This document shows, one piece after another, positions 1 to 6,168 of a stretch of 6,279 nt of DNA. A model generated the notes under the pieces. That model had not been told where the DNA came from. It searched no databases and saw only the letters and a list, made by a program, of their open reading frames with translations. Made by a program: the position numbers and the translations under genes. The DNA lies in assembly GCA_030618675.1 (NCBI GenBank), contig JAUXCV010000097.1, forward strand, positions 1 through 6,279, given 5' to 3'. The DNA comes from Acidimicrobiia bacterium (lineage in GTDB: Bacteria; Actinomycetota; Acidimicrobiia; Spongiisociales; UBA5794). How positions within the stretch are numbered: the first letter of the stretch is position 1; the number at the start of each line of letters is the position of its first letter.

Positions 1-408
1 ACGACTACCAAGCCGCCGTCGACCACCTCGAAGTGGTCCCCGCAGTGGCCTGCCGATGGGGGCGGTCAGCGAGACGTAGAGAACTGGCGATCGACCGTCG
101 CGAAGTACTGGCGCGCCGACCAGGTGGATTGTGTGCTCGGGATCATGAAGCGTGAATCCCGGGGTGACCCCACCGCCTACAACTCGAGTTCCGGTGCCTC
201 AGGTCTGCTGCAGCACCTCTCCAAGTACTGGTCATCCCGCGCCGCCGGTGCCGGTTTCGTCGATTCGAACGGCCTCGTGGCCAGCCCCTACAACGGGGCA
301 GCCAATATCGCCGCAGGCAAGTGGCTGGCCGACTACTACGAGAGTCGAGGGAACAGCTGGTGGATTCCATGGAGTCGTCTCCCCACGTACGGCAGCTGCG
401 GGTCTTAG
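1..408 (+). CDS. Secreted lysozyme-like / SLT transglycosylase domain protein, 3' end only
   Basis: The frame is open from base 1 to the TAG at 406-408, so only the last 135 residues are present; signal peptide and start lie upstream. Visible residues 1-25 are a Thr/Pro/Ser/Gly-rich linker, typical of secreted actinobacterial proteins. A lysozyme-fold domain follows: IMKRESRGDP (48-57) carries the expected catalytic Glu at visible residue 52, GASGLLQH is the family's G-x-x-G-L-x-Q element, and NGAANIAAGKWL resembles the late-domain N-I-x-x-A helix. Cys44 and Cys133 could form a disulfide, which fits an exported protein. The family cleaves the peptidoglycan glycan strand (muramidase or lytic transglycosylase); which chemistry applies here cannot be told. 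A GTG at 124 is in frame, but starting there would drop the linker although the frame stays open upstream. The gene ends 121 bases before the next one and is probably a separate transcription unit. Confidence 0.85.
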   Translation, partial: TTTKPPSTTSKWSPQWPADGGGQRDVENWRSTVAKYWRADQVDCVLGIMKRESRGDPTAYNSSSGASGLLQHLSKYWSSRAAGAGFVDSNGLVASPYNGAANIAAGKWLADYYESRGNSWWIPWSRLPTYGSCGS

Positions 409-529
409 GCCGTCGCCGAACGATTCGTGGTAGCGCCTCTCCAGGTTTCCTCGCTCCGAAGACGGCGATGATCCACCGGCAGCCTCCTCACAACGATCGA
501 CCTGCAGCGTCCCGGCAGAAGTCTGTACC

Positions 530-874
530 ATGGGTGGCATGAACAAGCCGCTCAAGCAGATCCTCCGCCTCGGAGGCGTCATCGTTGGTCTCGGCGCAGC
601 CGTATGGGCGTTGCGCGACAAGCTGCTCCCAGCACCGGAAATCCCCGACGGACCGCCACCGCGGTTCAGGACCGCGGACACGTCCCCCTCGTCGGATGAC
701 GACCTGACCACGGTGAAAGGCATCGGCCCGGTCTACGCCGAGCGTCTCGTCGAAGCCGACATCACGTCGTTCGCCGAACTCGTCTCCGCGGATGCGGCTG
801 CCGTTTCCGAAGCGGCGGGCGTGTCGGAGTCGACGGCCACGGCATGGATGGAGCAGGCCGCCGACCTGTCGTGA
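530..874 (+). CDS. Small membrane-anchored helix-hairpin-helix protein
   Basis: A 114-residue protein in three parts. Residues about 11-28 form one hydrophobic segment (ILRLGGVIVGLGAAVWAL) with basic residues before and after it. Residues about 32-58 are a Pro/Asp/Ser-rich linker. Residues about 59-112 form a tandem helix-hairpin-helix domain with the hairpin signature TVKGIGPVYAERLVEADI, followed by a second unit ending in AAGVSESTATAWMEQAADL. HhH pairs of this type usually bind DNA non-specifically through the backbone, so this looks like a single-pass protein with a soluble HhH domain, presumably cytoplasmic. Its specific role is unknown and I assign no gene name. The start is uncertain: ATG 530 has a weak AGAAG 8 bases upstream, while ATG 539 (three codons later) would suit a leaderless transcript. 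The TGA stop (872-874) overlaps the GTG of rlmN, so the two are probably translationally coupled. Confidence 0.8.
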   Translation: MGGMNKPLKQILRLGGVIVGLGAAVWALRDKLLPAPEIPDGPPPRFRTADTSPSSDDDLTTVKGIGPVYAERLVEADITSFAELVSADAAAVSEAAGVSESTATAWMEQAADLS

Positions 875-1911
875 GCGATACCTCGCCCTATCTGGTCCCG
901 CCCGAGGACCTCGGTTCGCTGCTGCCCGGAGAGCCATCCTTTCGCGCCGATCAGCTTCGAGATTGGCTCTACCACTCCCCCGTGCTGACCGCCGACGAGA
1001 TGACGAACCTCCCGAGCGCTGTTCGCGAGGCGGTCGGGGGCGACCTGTGGCCGTTCGAGGTCGAGGTGGATCAGAGTGCCGACAACGGTCGCACCAGGAA
1101 GTGGCTGTTCCGTGCACCCGACGGCGCCGCTATCGAGGCCGTCCTCATGGGGTACCGGAAACGAACGACGATCTGTATCTCGTCACAGGTCGGTTGCGCG
1201 ATGGGATGCACGTTCTGCGCCACGGGGCAGTTCGGTTTCGACCGGCACCTCGAGGCCGGCGAGATCGTTGCCCAGGTCGCGTACGCCAACGCCTTTCTCC
1301 GCCGGTTCCCCATCCCTGGTTCTCCGGATCGCGTCACGAACGTGGTCTACATGGGCATGGGCGAACCGCTCGCGAACTACGAGCGGGTGCGGGAATCGCT
1401 TCGGAGATTGATCGACGTGTCCGGCATGTCGGCCAGATCGATCACCGTCTCGACGGTCGGCGTCGTTCCCGGCATCGACCGCCTTGCCGACGAACCCTGG
1501 CCCGTCTATCTCGCTGTGAGCCTCCACGGTGCCGACGACGTGACCCGTTCCCGCCTCGTTCCACTGAACGACCGATACCCGCTCGAAGCTGTGATCGAAT
1601 CAGCCGAGGCCTACTTCGCCGCCAAGGGGAGGCGCATCTCGATCGAGTGGACGCTCATCAAGGGAGTCAACGACTCGGATGACCAGGCCCGCAAACTTGC
1701 AGCGATCGCCGGGCGGTTGCGGGCACACGTGAACGTGATCGCACTGAATCCGACCCCACTGAGCGACGATCGTCCCTCCGGGGACGACCGGATCCGCGGC
1801 TTCGTCGAGACGCTCCTCGCCAACGGCGCCAATGCGACCCTGCGTGAGACGCGGGGCCAGGAGATCGATGCAGCGTGCGGGCAACTCCGGCTGCGCCGGG
1901 CCACCGAGTAG
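871..1911 (+). CDS. rlmN: Dual-specificity 23S rRNA / tRNA adenine-C2 methyltransferase RlmN
   Basis: A radical-SAM enzyme that methylates C2 of adenine in 23S rRNA (A2503 in E. coli numbering) and, in E. coli, A37 of some tRNAs. With the GTG start at 871 it has 346 residues, normal for the family. The [4Fe-4S] motif is CAMGCTFC with Cys109, Cys113 and Cys116. Cys102 (CISSQVGC) matches the mechanistic Cys118 of E. coli, and Cys336 in RGQEIDAACGQL matches the methyl-carrying Cys355, so all catalytic cysteines are intact. GMGEP (162-166) is the SAM-contact motif; LAVSLHG and LIKGVND are also typical. GTG 871 is preferred because it overlaps the upstream TGA as GTGA and gives a family-like N terminus; an in-frame ATG at 844 would add nine residues. 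Neither start has a good Shine-Dalgarno sequence, which suggests translational coupling to the HhH gene. The peroxiredoxin follows 27 bases later. Confidence 0.96.
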   Translation: MSDTSPYLVPPEDLGSLLPGEPSFRADQLRDWLYHSPVLTADEMTNLPSAVREAVGGDLWPFEVEVDQSADNGRTRKWLFRAPDGAAIEAVLMGYRKRTTICISSQVGCAMGCTFCATGQFGFDRHLEAGEIVAQVAYANAFLRRFPIPGSPDRVTNVVYMGMGEPLANYERVRESLRRLIDVSGMSARSITVSTVGVVPGIDRLADEPWPVYLAVSLHGADDVTRSRLVPLNDRYPLEAVIESAEAYFAAKGRRISIEWTLIKGVNDSDDQARKLAAIAGRLRAHVNVIALNPTPLSDDRPSGDDRIRGFVETLLANGANATLRETRGQEIDAACGQLRLRRATE

Positions 1912-1926
1912 CCTTCCATACGAGGC

Positions 1927-1933
1927 AAAGGAG
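1927..1933 (+). promoter_or_regulatory. Ribosome binding site of the peroxiredoxin gene
   Basis: AAAGGAG lies five bases before ATG 1939. It is the best Shine-Dalgarno match in the window and fixes that start. Confidence 0.8.
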
Positions 1934-1938
1934 CACCG

Positions 1939-2397
1939 ATGCGGCTCGAAGCAGGTCAGCAAGCACCTCCATTCGACGGTGTCGATCACAACGGCGTCGA
2001 GGTCTCCAGCGTGGACTTCGCCGAACAGAACCTGTTGATGTACTTCTATCCGAAAGCGTTCACGCCTGGTTGCACGACCGAGGCTTGTGACTTCAGGGAT
2101 CGCTACGAGGCGTTCGGCACTGCCGGATACGCCATCGTCGGTGTCAGCCCCGATCAGCCGGACAAGCTCGCTCGTTTCCATGACGAGTACGACCTTCCCT
2201 TCTCATTGATCTCGGATCCGGATCACGCGATCGCCACAGCCTTCGGGGCGTGGGGGCTGAAGAAGAACTACGGCCGCGAGTACGAAGGGCTCATCCGCTC
2301 CACGATCGCCATCGATACGGATGGAGTCGTCACAGCCGTCTGGTACAACGTCAAGGCGAAAGGTCACGCGGATCGAATCGAAAGGTCGGTGCTCTGA
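1939..2397 (+). CDS. bcp: Thioredoxin-dependent peroxiredoxin, BCP/PrxQ type
   Basis: A 152-residue cytoplasmic peroxidase that reduces H2O2 and organic hydroperoxides, normally recycled by thioredoxin. The active site is FYPKAFTPGCTTEACDFRD: Cys45 is the peroxidatic cysteine in the P-x-x-x-T-P-x-C context, and Cys50, five residues on, is the resolving cysteine characteristic of the atypical two-cysteine PrxQ/BCP subgroup. GVSPDQPDKLARFHDEYDLPFSL is the family's central strand-helix region, and Arg123 in LIRSTIAID corresponds to the conserved active-site Arg. Length is normal for BCP. The start is supported by AAAGGAG five bases upstream. It lies 27 bases after rlmN, and galU begins one base after its TGA, so it is likely in the same operon; grouping with rlmN and galU does not suggest a shared pathway. 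Confidence 0.95.
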   Translation: MRLEAGQQAPPFDGVDHNGVEVSSVDFAEQNLLMYFYPKAFTPGCTTEACDFRDRYEAFGTAGYAIVGVSPDQPDKLARFHDEYDLPFSLISDPDHAIATAFGAWGLKKNYGREYEGLIRSTIAIDTDGVVTAVWYNVKAKGHADRIERSVL

Positions 2398-2398
2398 G

Positions 2399-3265
2399 AT
2401 GGGTGTGCGCACGGCAGTGTTCCCGGTCGGTGGGCTCGGCACCCGGTTCCTCCCGGCGACCAAGGCCGTCCCGAAAGAGATGTTGCCGGTCGTCGACAAG
2501 CCGCTGATCCAATACGCCGTCGAAGAGGCACAGGACGCCGGGATCGAGAACCTCGTGTTCGTCACAGCGCACGGCAAGGCCGCGGTCGAGAACCACTTCG
2601 ACCGGAACGCCGAACTCGAGAGGGCCCTTGCCGAGCGCGGTCAAGATGGTCTCCTGGAACTTGCGATGGTCTCAGTCACCGTCCCCGGCCGAATCTCGTA
2701 TGTCCGACAGATGGATGCATTGGGGCTCGGTCACGCCGTGTGGTGCGCCAGGAACCTGATCGCCGACGAACCGTTCGCCGTGCTCCTCGCCGACGAGCTG
2801 TTGCGCGGAGATCGCCCTCCACTCGCAGACCTCATCGACGTTCACAACGAGACCGGCGGCAACGTGATCTCCGTGATCGAGGTCCCGCAGGACGAGACCG
2901 GCTCCTACGGCATCGTCACACCGGGGGCGGTGGACGGGAGAACGATCGAGGTCAAGGGACTGGTGGAGAAGCCGGACCCGGCCGACGCTCCCTCGCGCTA
3001 CGCCGCTGTGGGCCGATACGTCCTCGAGCCGAGGGTCATGGATCTGCTCGGCGAGGGACACCGGGGAGCAGGCGGCGAGATCCAACTCACGGACGCCCTG
3101 GCCCGGCTCATCGGCGGCGCTCCGTTCCACGCCGTCGTTCACGACGGTCCCCGCTACGACTGCGGGACGAAGGCGGGCTTCCTCGAAGCGAACGTGGCCC
3201 TGGCCCTCGAGCGAGACGACCTGGGTGCAGACATGGCCGAAACCCTCCGCCGCCTCCTCCCCTAA
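2399..3265 (+). CDS. galU: UTP--glucose-1-phosphate uridylyltransferase (UDP-glucose pyrophosphorylase)
   Basis: Converts UTP and glucose-1-phosphate to UDP-glucose and pyrophosphate, supplying glucosyl groups for envelope and storage polysaccharides. The 288 residues match the bacterial GalU length. Residues 11-30 are the nucleotide-binding signature GGLGTRFLPATKAVPKEMLP. ALGLGHAV (107-114) is the next uridine-binding loop; Asp132 in LLAD is the metal-binding Asp; GSYGIV (168-173), VEKP (189-192), GEIQLTDA (226-233) and YDCGTKAGFLEA (253-264) are all in family order. ATG 2399 begins one base after the peroxiredoxin TGA and immediately precedes the conserved first strand; an upstream GTG in the same frame (2321) would add 26 residues inside the peroxiredoxin gene and is not credible. 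A weak AAAGG lies at 2381-2385. It is the last gene of the left cluster; a 184-base gap with repeats follows. Confidence 0.96.
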   Translation: MGVRTAVFPVGGLGTRFLPATKAVPKEMLPVVDKPLIQYAVEEAQDAGIENLVFVTAHGKAAVENHFDRNAELERALAERGQDGLLELAMVSVTVPGRISYVRQMDALGLGHAVWCARNLIADEPFAVLLADELLRGDRPPLADLIDVHNETGGNVISVIEVPQDETGSYGIVTPGAVDGRTIEVKGLVEKPDPADAPSRYAAVGRYVLEPRVMDLLGEGHRGAGGEIQLTDALARLIGGAPFHAVVHDGPRYDCGTKAGFLEANVALALERDDLGADMAETLRRLLP

Positions 3266-3268
3266 CCC

Positions 3269-3322
3269 CGCATACCCAGGGTTGGCAGCGTCCTATATGG
3301 TGCCGACAGCCCACAGAACGAA
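3269..3322 (+). repeat. 54-base intergenic repeat, copy 1
   Basis: Begins CGCATACCCAGGGTTGG, four bases after the galU stop, and matches copy 2 at 50 of 54 positions. Inside it GTTGGCA (3281-3287) can pair with TGCCGAC (3301-3307), seven pairs including one G-T, around a 13-base loop containing CCTATATGG. It might therefore act as a stem-loop at the end of galU mRNA, but no T tract follows. I do not recognise the family. Confidence 0.85.
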
Positions 3323-3328
3323 ACACGT

Positions 3329-3382
3329 CGCATACCCAGGGTTGGTAGCCGCCTATATGGTGCCGACAGCCCACAGAATGAA
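3329..3382 (+). repeat. 54-base intergenic repeat, copy 2
   Basis: Second copy, offset from the first by exactly 60 bases. It differs at four positions. One (C3286 to T3346) lies in the stem but turns a C-G pair into T-G, so the stem-loop (3341-3347 with 3361-3367) is kept; two others lie in the loop and the fourth outside the stem. Because 60 is a multiple of three and the unit has no stop in that frame, the repeat reads open into transaldolase and offers false upstream ATG starts at 3297, 3357 and 3378. Confidence 0.85.
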
Positions 3383-3389
3383 GAGCGGG

Positions 3390-3418
3390 TGGGCAACGGT
3401 GCGCGGACCTGCGAGAAT
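3390..3418 (+). promoter_or_regulatory. Candidate sigma-70-type promoter for tal-pgi
   Basis: TGGGCA (3390-3395, four of six to TTGACA) is separated by 17 bases from GAGAAT (3413-3418, four of six to TATAAT), which is preceded by TGC as in extended -10 promoters. Transcription would begin near 3425, leaving a leader of about 25 bases with a C8 run (3427-3434) and the ribosome binding site GGAG (3440-3443). Its place just after the repeats and before tal fits, but the match is only moderate. Confidence 0.35.
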
Positions 3419-3449
3419 CCTCTCGACCCCCCCCAACCTGGAGCATGCA

Positions 3450-4526
3450 ATGGCCGAACTGAAAGAACTCGCTGCCGCCGGTCAGAGCGTCTGGCTCGAT
3501 TTCATCCGTCGCGACATGGTGACGAACGGTGAACTCGCCGCCCTCATCGATGAGGGAGTGACCGGCGTGACTTCGAATCCGTCGATCTTCGAGAACGCGA
3601 TCGCCGGTTCGAACCTCTACGACGCTGCGATCGCTGCCGCAGATGGAGACGCCCTTTCGGTGTTCGAGTCGCTAGCCGTCGAGGATGTTCGCGGTGCGGC
3701 GGACGCTCTCCGCGGTGTCTACGACGCCACCAACGGCGCCGACGGCTACGTCAGCCTTGAGGTGTCCCCGACTCTGGCCGACGACGCCGAAGGCACGATC
3801 GCCGATGCACTCCGACTGTGGGCATGGGTCGATCGCCCGAATCTCCTGGTCAAGGTCCCTGCGACGTCGGCCGGCATCGTCGCCATCGAAGAACTCACAG
3901 CGGCCGGTGTCAACATCAATGCCACGCTGATGTTCAGTCTGGCGGACTACGACGCGGTTGCGATGGCGTACGTGCGAGGTGCCGAGCGCAGCGAGTACCC
4001 GGAGCGACTCGCCTCGGTCGCGTCGTTCTTCGTGAGCCGGGTGGACGGCAAGGTCGACGCCGCTCTCAACAGCATCGGGACGGATGAAGCCCTCTCGCTC
4101 CGAGGCAAGGCCGCCGTGGCGAACGCCAAACTCGCCTATCGACGCTATCAGGAGATCTTCGAGGGTTCACCGTTCGACCCGGCGCGGTCCCGCGGCGCCA
4201 GGGCGCAGCGTGCACTCTGGGCTTCAACGTCGACGAAGGATCCCGCCTACTCCGATGTGCTCTACGTCGCCGAACTCGTCGGACCGAACACGGTCAATAC
4301 GATCCCGCCGGCAACCATCGACGCATTCAGGGACCACGGCGTCGTGGATCCAGCAGCGCTAACGAGTGACGTCGACGGGGCCGAGCAGCATTTCGCGAAA
4401 CTCGCGAGTCTCGGCATCGACTTCGATGCGATCACCGAGGAACTCCAGGTCGAAGGCGTCGCATCGTTCGCCGGTGCGTTCGACGGCCTCCTTGCCGCGA
4501 TCGAGACCCAACGAGGCCGCTCGTGA
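3450..4526 (+). CDS. tal: Transaldolase
   Basis: Moves a three-carbon dihydroxyacetone unit between sedoheptulose-7-phosphate and glyceraldehyde-3-phosphate, giving erythrose-4-phosphate and fructose-6-phosphate in the pentose phosphate pathway. The 358-residue length fits the actinobacterial/cyanobacterial-type transaldolases. Asp17 (VWLDFIRR) and Glu104 (SLEVSP) are the expected acid/base residues; Lys135 in LLVKVPAT is the Schiff-base lysine; TSNPSIFENAI (41-51), GVNINATLMFS (153-163) and GPNTVNTIPPATIDAF (278-293) are conserved. ATG 3450 is chosen because GGAG lies six bases upstream and the family N terminus (MAELKELAAAGQSVWLD) begins there; the frame is open further upstream only through the intergenic repeats and into galU. 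The TGA overlaps the GTG of pgi, so the two proteins should be made together. Confidence 0.96.
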   Translation: MAELKELAAAGQSVWLDFIRRDMVTNGELAALIDEGVTGVTSNPSIFENAIAGSNLYDAAIAAADGDALSVFESLAVEDVRGAADALRGVYDATNGADGYVSLEVSPTLADDAEGTIADALRLWAWVDRPNLLVKVPATSAGIVAIEELTAAGVNINATLMFSLADYDAVAMAYVRGAERSEYPERLASVASFFVSRVDGKVDAALNSIGTDEALSLRGKAAVANAKLAYRRYQEIFEGSPFDPARSRGARAQRALWASTSTKDPAYSDVLYVAELVGPNTVNTIPPATIDAFRDHGVVDPAALTSDVDGAEQHFAKLASLGIDFDAITEELQVEGVASFAGAFDGLLAAIETQRGRS

Positions 4527-6133
4527 CAGTCGCTCTCGAGATCGATGCGGGTGACGTCCAACCCGCGATCGATGCTCGCCTTGCCTCCTGGAGCGAGTCC
4601 GGATTCGCTCGCCGCCTGTGGGATCACGATGCAACCCTCTGGTTCGATCCGCCCCGCGACGAGATCGCGAACCGCCTCGGATGGCTCTGTCCCGGAAGCT
4701 CAGACGGATCCGATGCCATCAACGAATTCGTCGCCGCTGCGCTCGATGAGGGCCTGACCGACGTCGTACTGCTGGGGATGGGTGGATCGAGCCTCGCCCC
4801 CGAGGTGTTCGCATCCGTGTTTCACGACTCCGATGGCCCGAAGCTGACGGTGCTCGACTCGACCCACCCCGATGTGGTCGTTCGCGTCGCCAACACCGTC
4901 AATCCGGCAACGACGCTGTTCATCGTCGCATCCAAGTCCGGAACGACGCTGGAGACCATGTCGTTCTTCCACATCCTGTGGGACCGGGCGACCACAGCAC
5001 TCGATGATCCCGGCAGTCGATTCATCGCCATCACCGACCCGGACTCACAGTTGGCCCGCCTCGGTGACGAGCGGGAGTTCCGGGCAGTCTTCCTCGCACC
5101 GGCCGACGTGGGTGGGCGATTCTCCGCGCTGATCGAGTTCGGTCTGGTGCCTGCAGCCCTTGTCGGAGTTGACCTCAGACGCCTTCTCACCGGAGCCGAC
5201 GCAGCGGCCTTCGCATGCGGACCGGACGTCGATGTCGACGAGAACCCGGCACTTCGGCTCGGCGCCGCCCTCGGCGAGTTCGCGCTCGCCGGACGAGACA
5301 AGATCGTGTTCGACCCGGATCCCGTTTTCGCCTCTTTCCCTGTGTGGATCGAGCAACTCGTCGCCGAATCGCTCGGGAAGGACGGGATGGGGATCCTCCC
5401 CGTCGCCGACGGCTGCGCACCATCCGCTCCCGATCGGCTGCCGTTCACGATCGGTCTCAGCGGGGCAACGCCAGCGGAAGGTCCGTCCGTCGCAATGACC
5501 ATGGACGATGCGTACGATCTCGGCGGCGCCATGTACATCCTCGAGATGGCCACCGCAGCGGCCGGCGCGATCCTCGGTGTTCATCCGTTCGATCAACCCG
5601 ATGTGCAGCTTGCGAAGTCCCTCGCACACACCGCCATGACAGAAGGTCTCGGCGGTTTCGACGTCGCAGAGTGGACGCTGGACGACGATGCGACCATCGG
5701 CAACCTACGATCGCTCCTCTCATCGGCCGCCCCGGGCGGCTACGTCGCCGTACAGGCGTATCTCGATCCGACGGGAGCTACGGCACAGCGCCTCGACGCT
5801 ATCGCCGACGTGATAGCAGAGGCGACCGGAGCCGTCGTCACGATCGGGTACGGACCGCGATTCCTTCACTCAACCGGCCAGTTCCACAAAGGTGGACCCG
5901 ACGGTGGTGTGTTCCTCCAGATCGTTGATCGTCCTACCCGCGATCTCGATGTCCCGGAGAGCGACTACTCGCTCGGCGAACTCATCACGGCCCAGTCCGT
6001 CGGAGATCAGGCGGCCCTGAGCGATCGCAATCGACCGGTCGGGATGGTGAACCTCGGAGACGCCGGCTCGGCGGACTTGCCGAGGCTGAAAGAGATGATC
6101 GAAGTAGCAATGAGTAGATCAGTAGATCAGTAG
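4523..6133 (+). CDS. pgi: Glucose-6-phosphate isomerase (TalPgi-type)
   Basis: Interconverts glucose-6-phosphate and fructose-6-phosphate. The 536 residues carry phosphosugar-binding SIS domains: LLGMGGSSLAPEVF (83-96), ASKSGTTLET (136-145, phosphate-binding Ser/Thr loop), GGRFSALIEFGL (197-208), WIEQLVAESLGK (275-286, with the probable catalytic Glu282), HPFDQPDVQLAK (354-365) and FLHSTGQFHKGG (447-458) near the C terminus. The last two resemble the isomerase half of bifunctional transaldolase/isomerase proteins more than E. coli Pgi; His354 stands where Asn is commoner before PFDQP. The GTG start overlaps the tal TGA and has GAGG six bases upstream. The final codons, through the TAG at 6131-6133, are built from a tandem AGTAGATC repeat, so the last residues (SRSVDQ) are repeat-derived and unlikely to be functional. 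Confidence 0.94.
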   Translation: MTVALEIDAGDVQPAIDARLASWSESGFARRLWDHDATLWFDPPRDEIANRLGWLCPGSSDGSDAINEFVAAALDEGLTDVVLLGMGGSSLAPEVFASVFHDSDGPKLTVLDSTHPDVVVRVANTVNPATTLFIVASKSGTTLETMSFFHILWDRATTALDDPGSRFIAITDPDSQLARLGDEREFRAVFLAPADVGGRFSALIEFGLVPAALVGVDLRRLLTGADAAAFACGPDVDVDENPALRLGAALGEFALAGRDKIVFDPDPVFASFPVWIEQLVAESLGKDGMGILPVADGCAPSAPDRLPFTIGLSGATPAEGPSVAMTMDDAYDLGGAMYILEMATAAAGAILGVHPFDQPDVQLAKSLAHTAMTEGLGGFDVAEWTLDDDATIGNLRSLLSSAAPGGYVAVQAYLDPTGATAQRLDAIADVIAEATGAVVTIGYGPRFLHSTGQFHKGGPDGGVFLQIVDRPTRDLDVPESDYSLGELITAQSVGDQAALSDRNRPVGMVNLGDAGSADLPRLKEMIEVAMSRSVDQ

Positions 6134-6136
6134 ATC
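6113..6136 (+). repeat. Tandem repeat AGTAGATC x3 over the pgi stop codon
   Basis: Three perfect 8-base units in a row. The pgi TAG lies within the third unit. The unit is not a multiple of three, so loss of a copy would change the reading frame at the stop; each unit also contains GATC. Confidence 0.95.
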
Positions 6137-6152
6137 AGGGGCCTGTCCCCTG
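6136..6152 (+). terminator. GC-rich hairpin between convergent genes, possible bidirectional terminator
   Basis: CAGGGG (6136-6141) pairs perfectly with CCCCTG (6147-6152) around the five-base loop CCTGT. Further copies of CCCCT/CCCC at 6154-6158 and 6161-6164 offer alternative right arms. It lies in the 35-base gap between the pgi stop and the stop of the opposing gene, where a shared terminator is expected, but neither strand shows a T tract, so it would not be a textbook intrinsic terminator. Confidence 0.4.
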
Positions 6153-6164
6153 TCCCCTGTCCCC
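6142..6164 (+). repeat. Tandem repeat CCTGTCC x3 plus CC
   Basis: Three perfect 7-base units ending in two further C, directly next to the AGTAGATC array. On the other strand it reads as repeated GGACAGG. The G/C-rich GGGGACAG-like core resembles short REP-type sequences found in intergenic regions of many bacteria; that link is inference from memory, and there is no transposase in the window. Confidence 0.9.
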
Positions 6165-6168
6165 AGCT

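Noticed and set aside
409..529. Terminator after the lysozyme-like gene
   Set aside because: Only a four-pair hairpin (CGAA/TTCG, 417-427) and a distant GCCGTC/GACGGC pair are visible, with no T tract; nothing convincing.
844..870. ATG 844 as the start of rlmN
   Set aside because: It would overlap the HhH gene by 31 bases and add nine residues outside the family's usual N terminus; GTG 871 gives the common GTGA overlap. It remains a possible alternative.
792..1682. 296-codon open frame on the + strand overlapping rlmN
   Set aside because: Very rich in Arg, Pro and Ser, as expected for an out-of-frame reading of high-GC coding DNA, while the rlmN frame has all catalytic motifs.
3282..3299. 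Promoter inside the repeat (TTGGCA and TATATG)
   Set aside because: The two boxes are only six bases apart, far short of the 16-18 needed.
3269..3382. CRISPR array
   Set aside because: Only two units, the repeated part is 54 bases and the gap between copies only six, so there are no spacers; no cas genes are present.
3225..3449. Long N-terminal extension of transaldolase starting inside galU
   Set aside because: It overlaps galU, runs through the two intergenic repeats, and precedes the conserved transaldolase N terminus, which has its own GGAG at the right distance.
4822..5553. 243-codon open frame on the - strand inside pgi
   Set aside because: Low-complexity Ser/Arg/Pro-rich product lying antisense to conserved Pgi motifs; a shadow of the high-GC gene.
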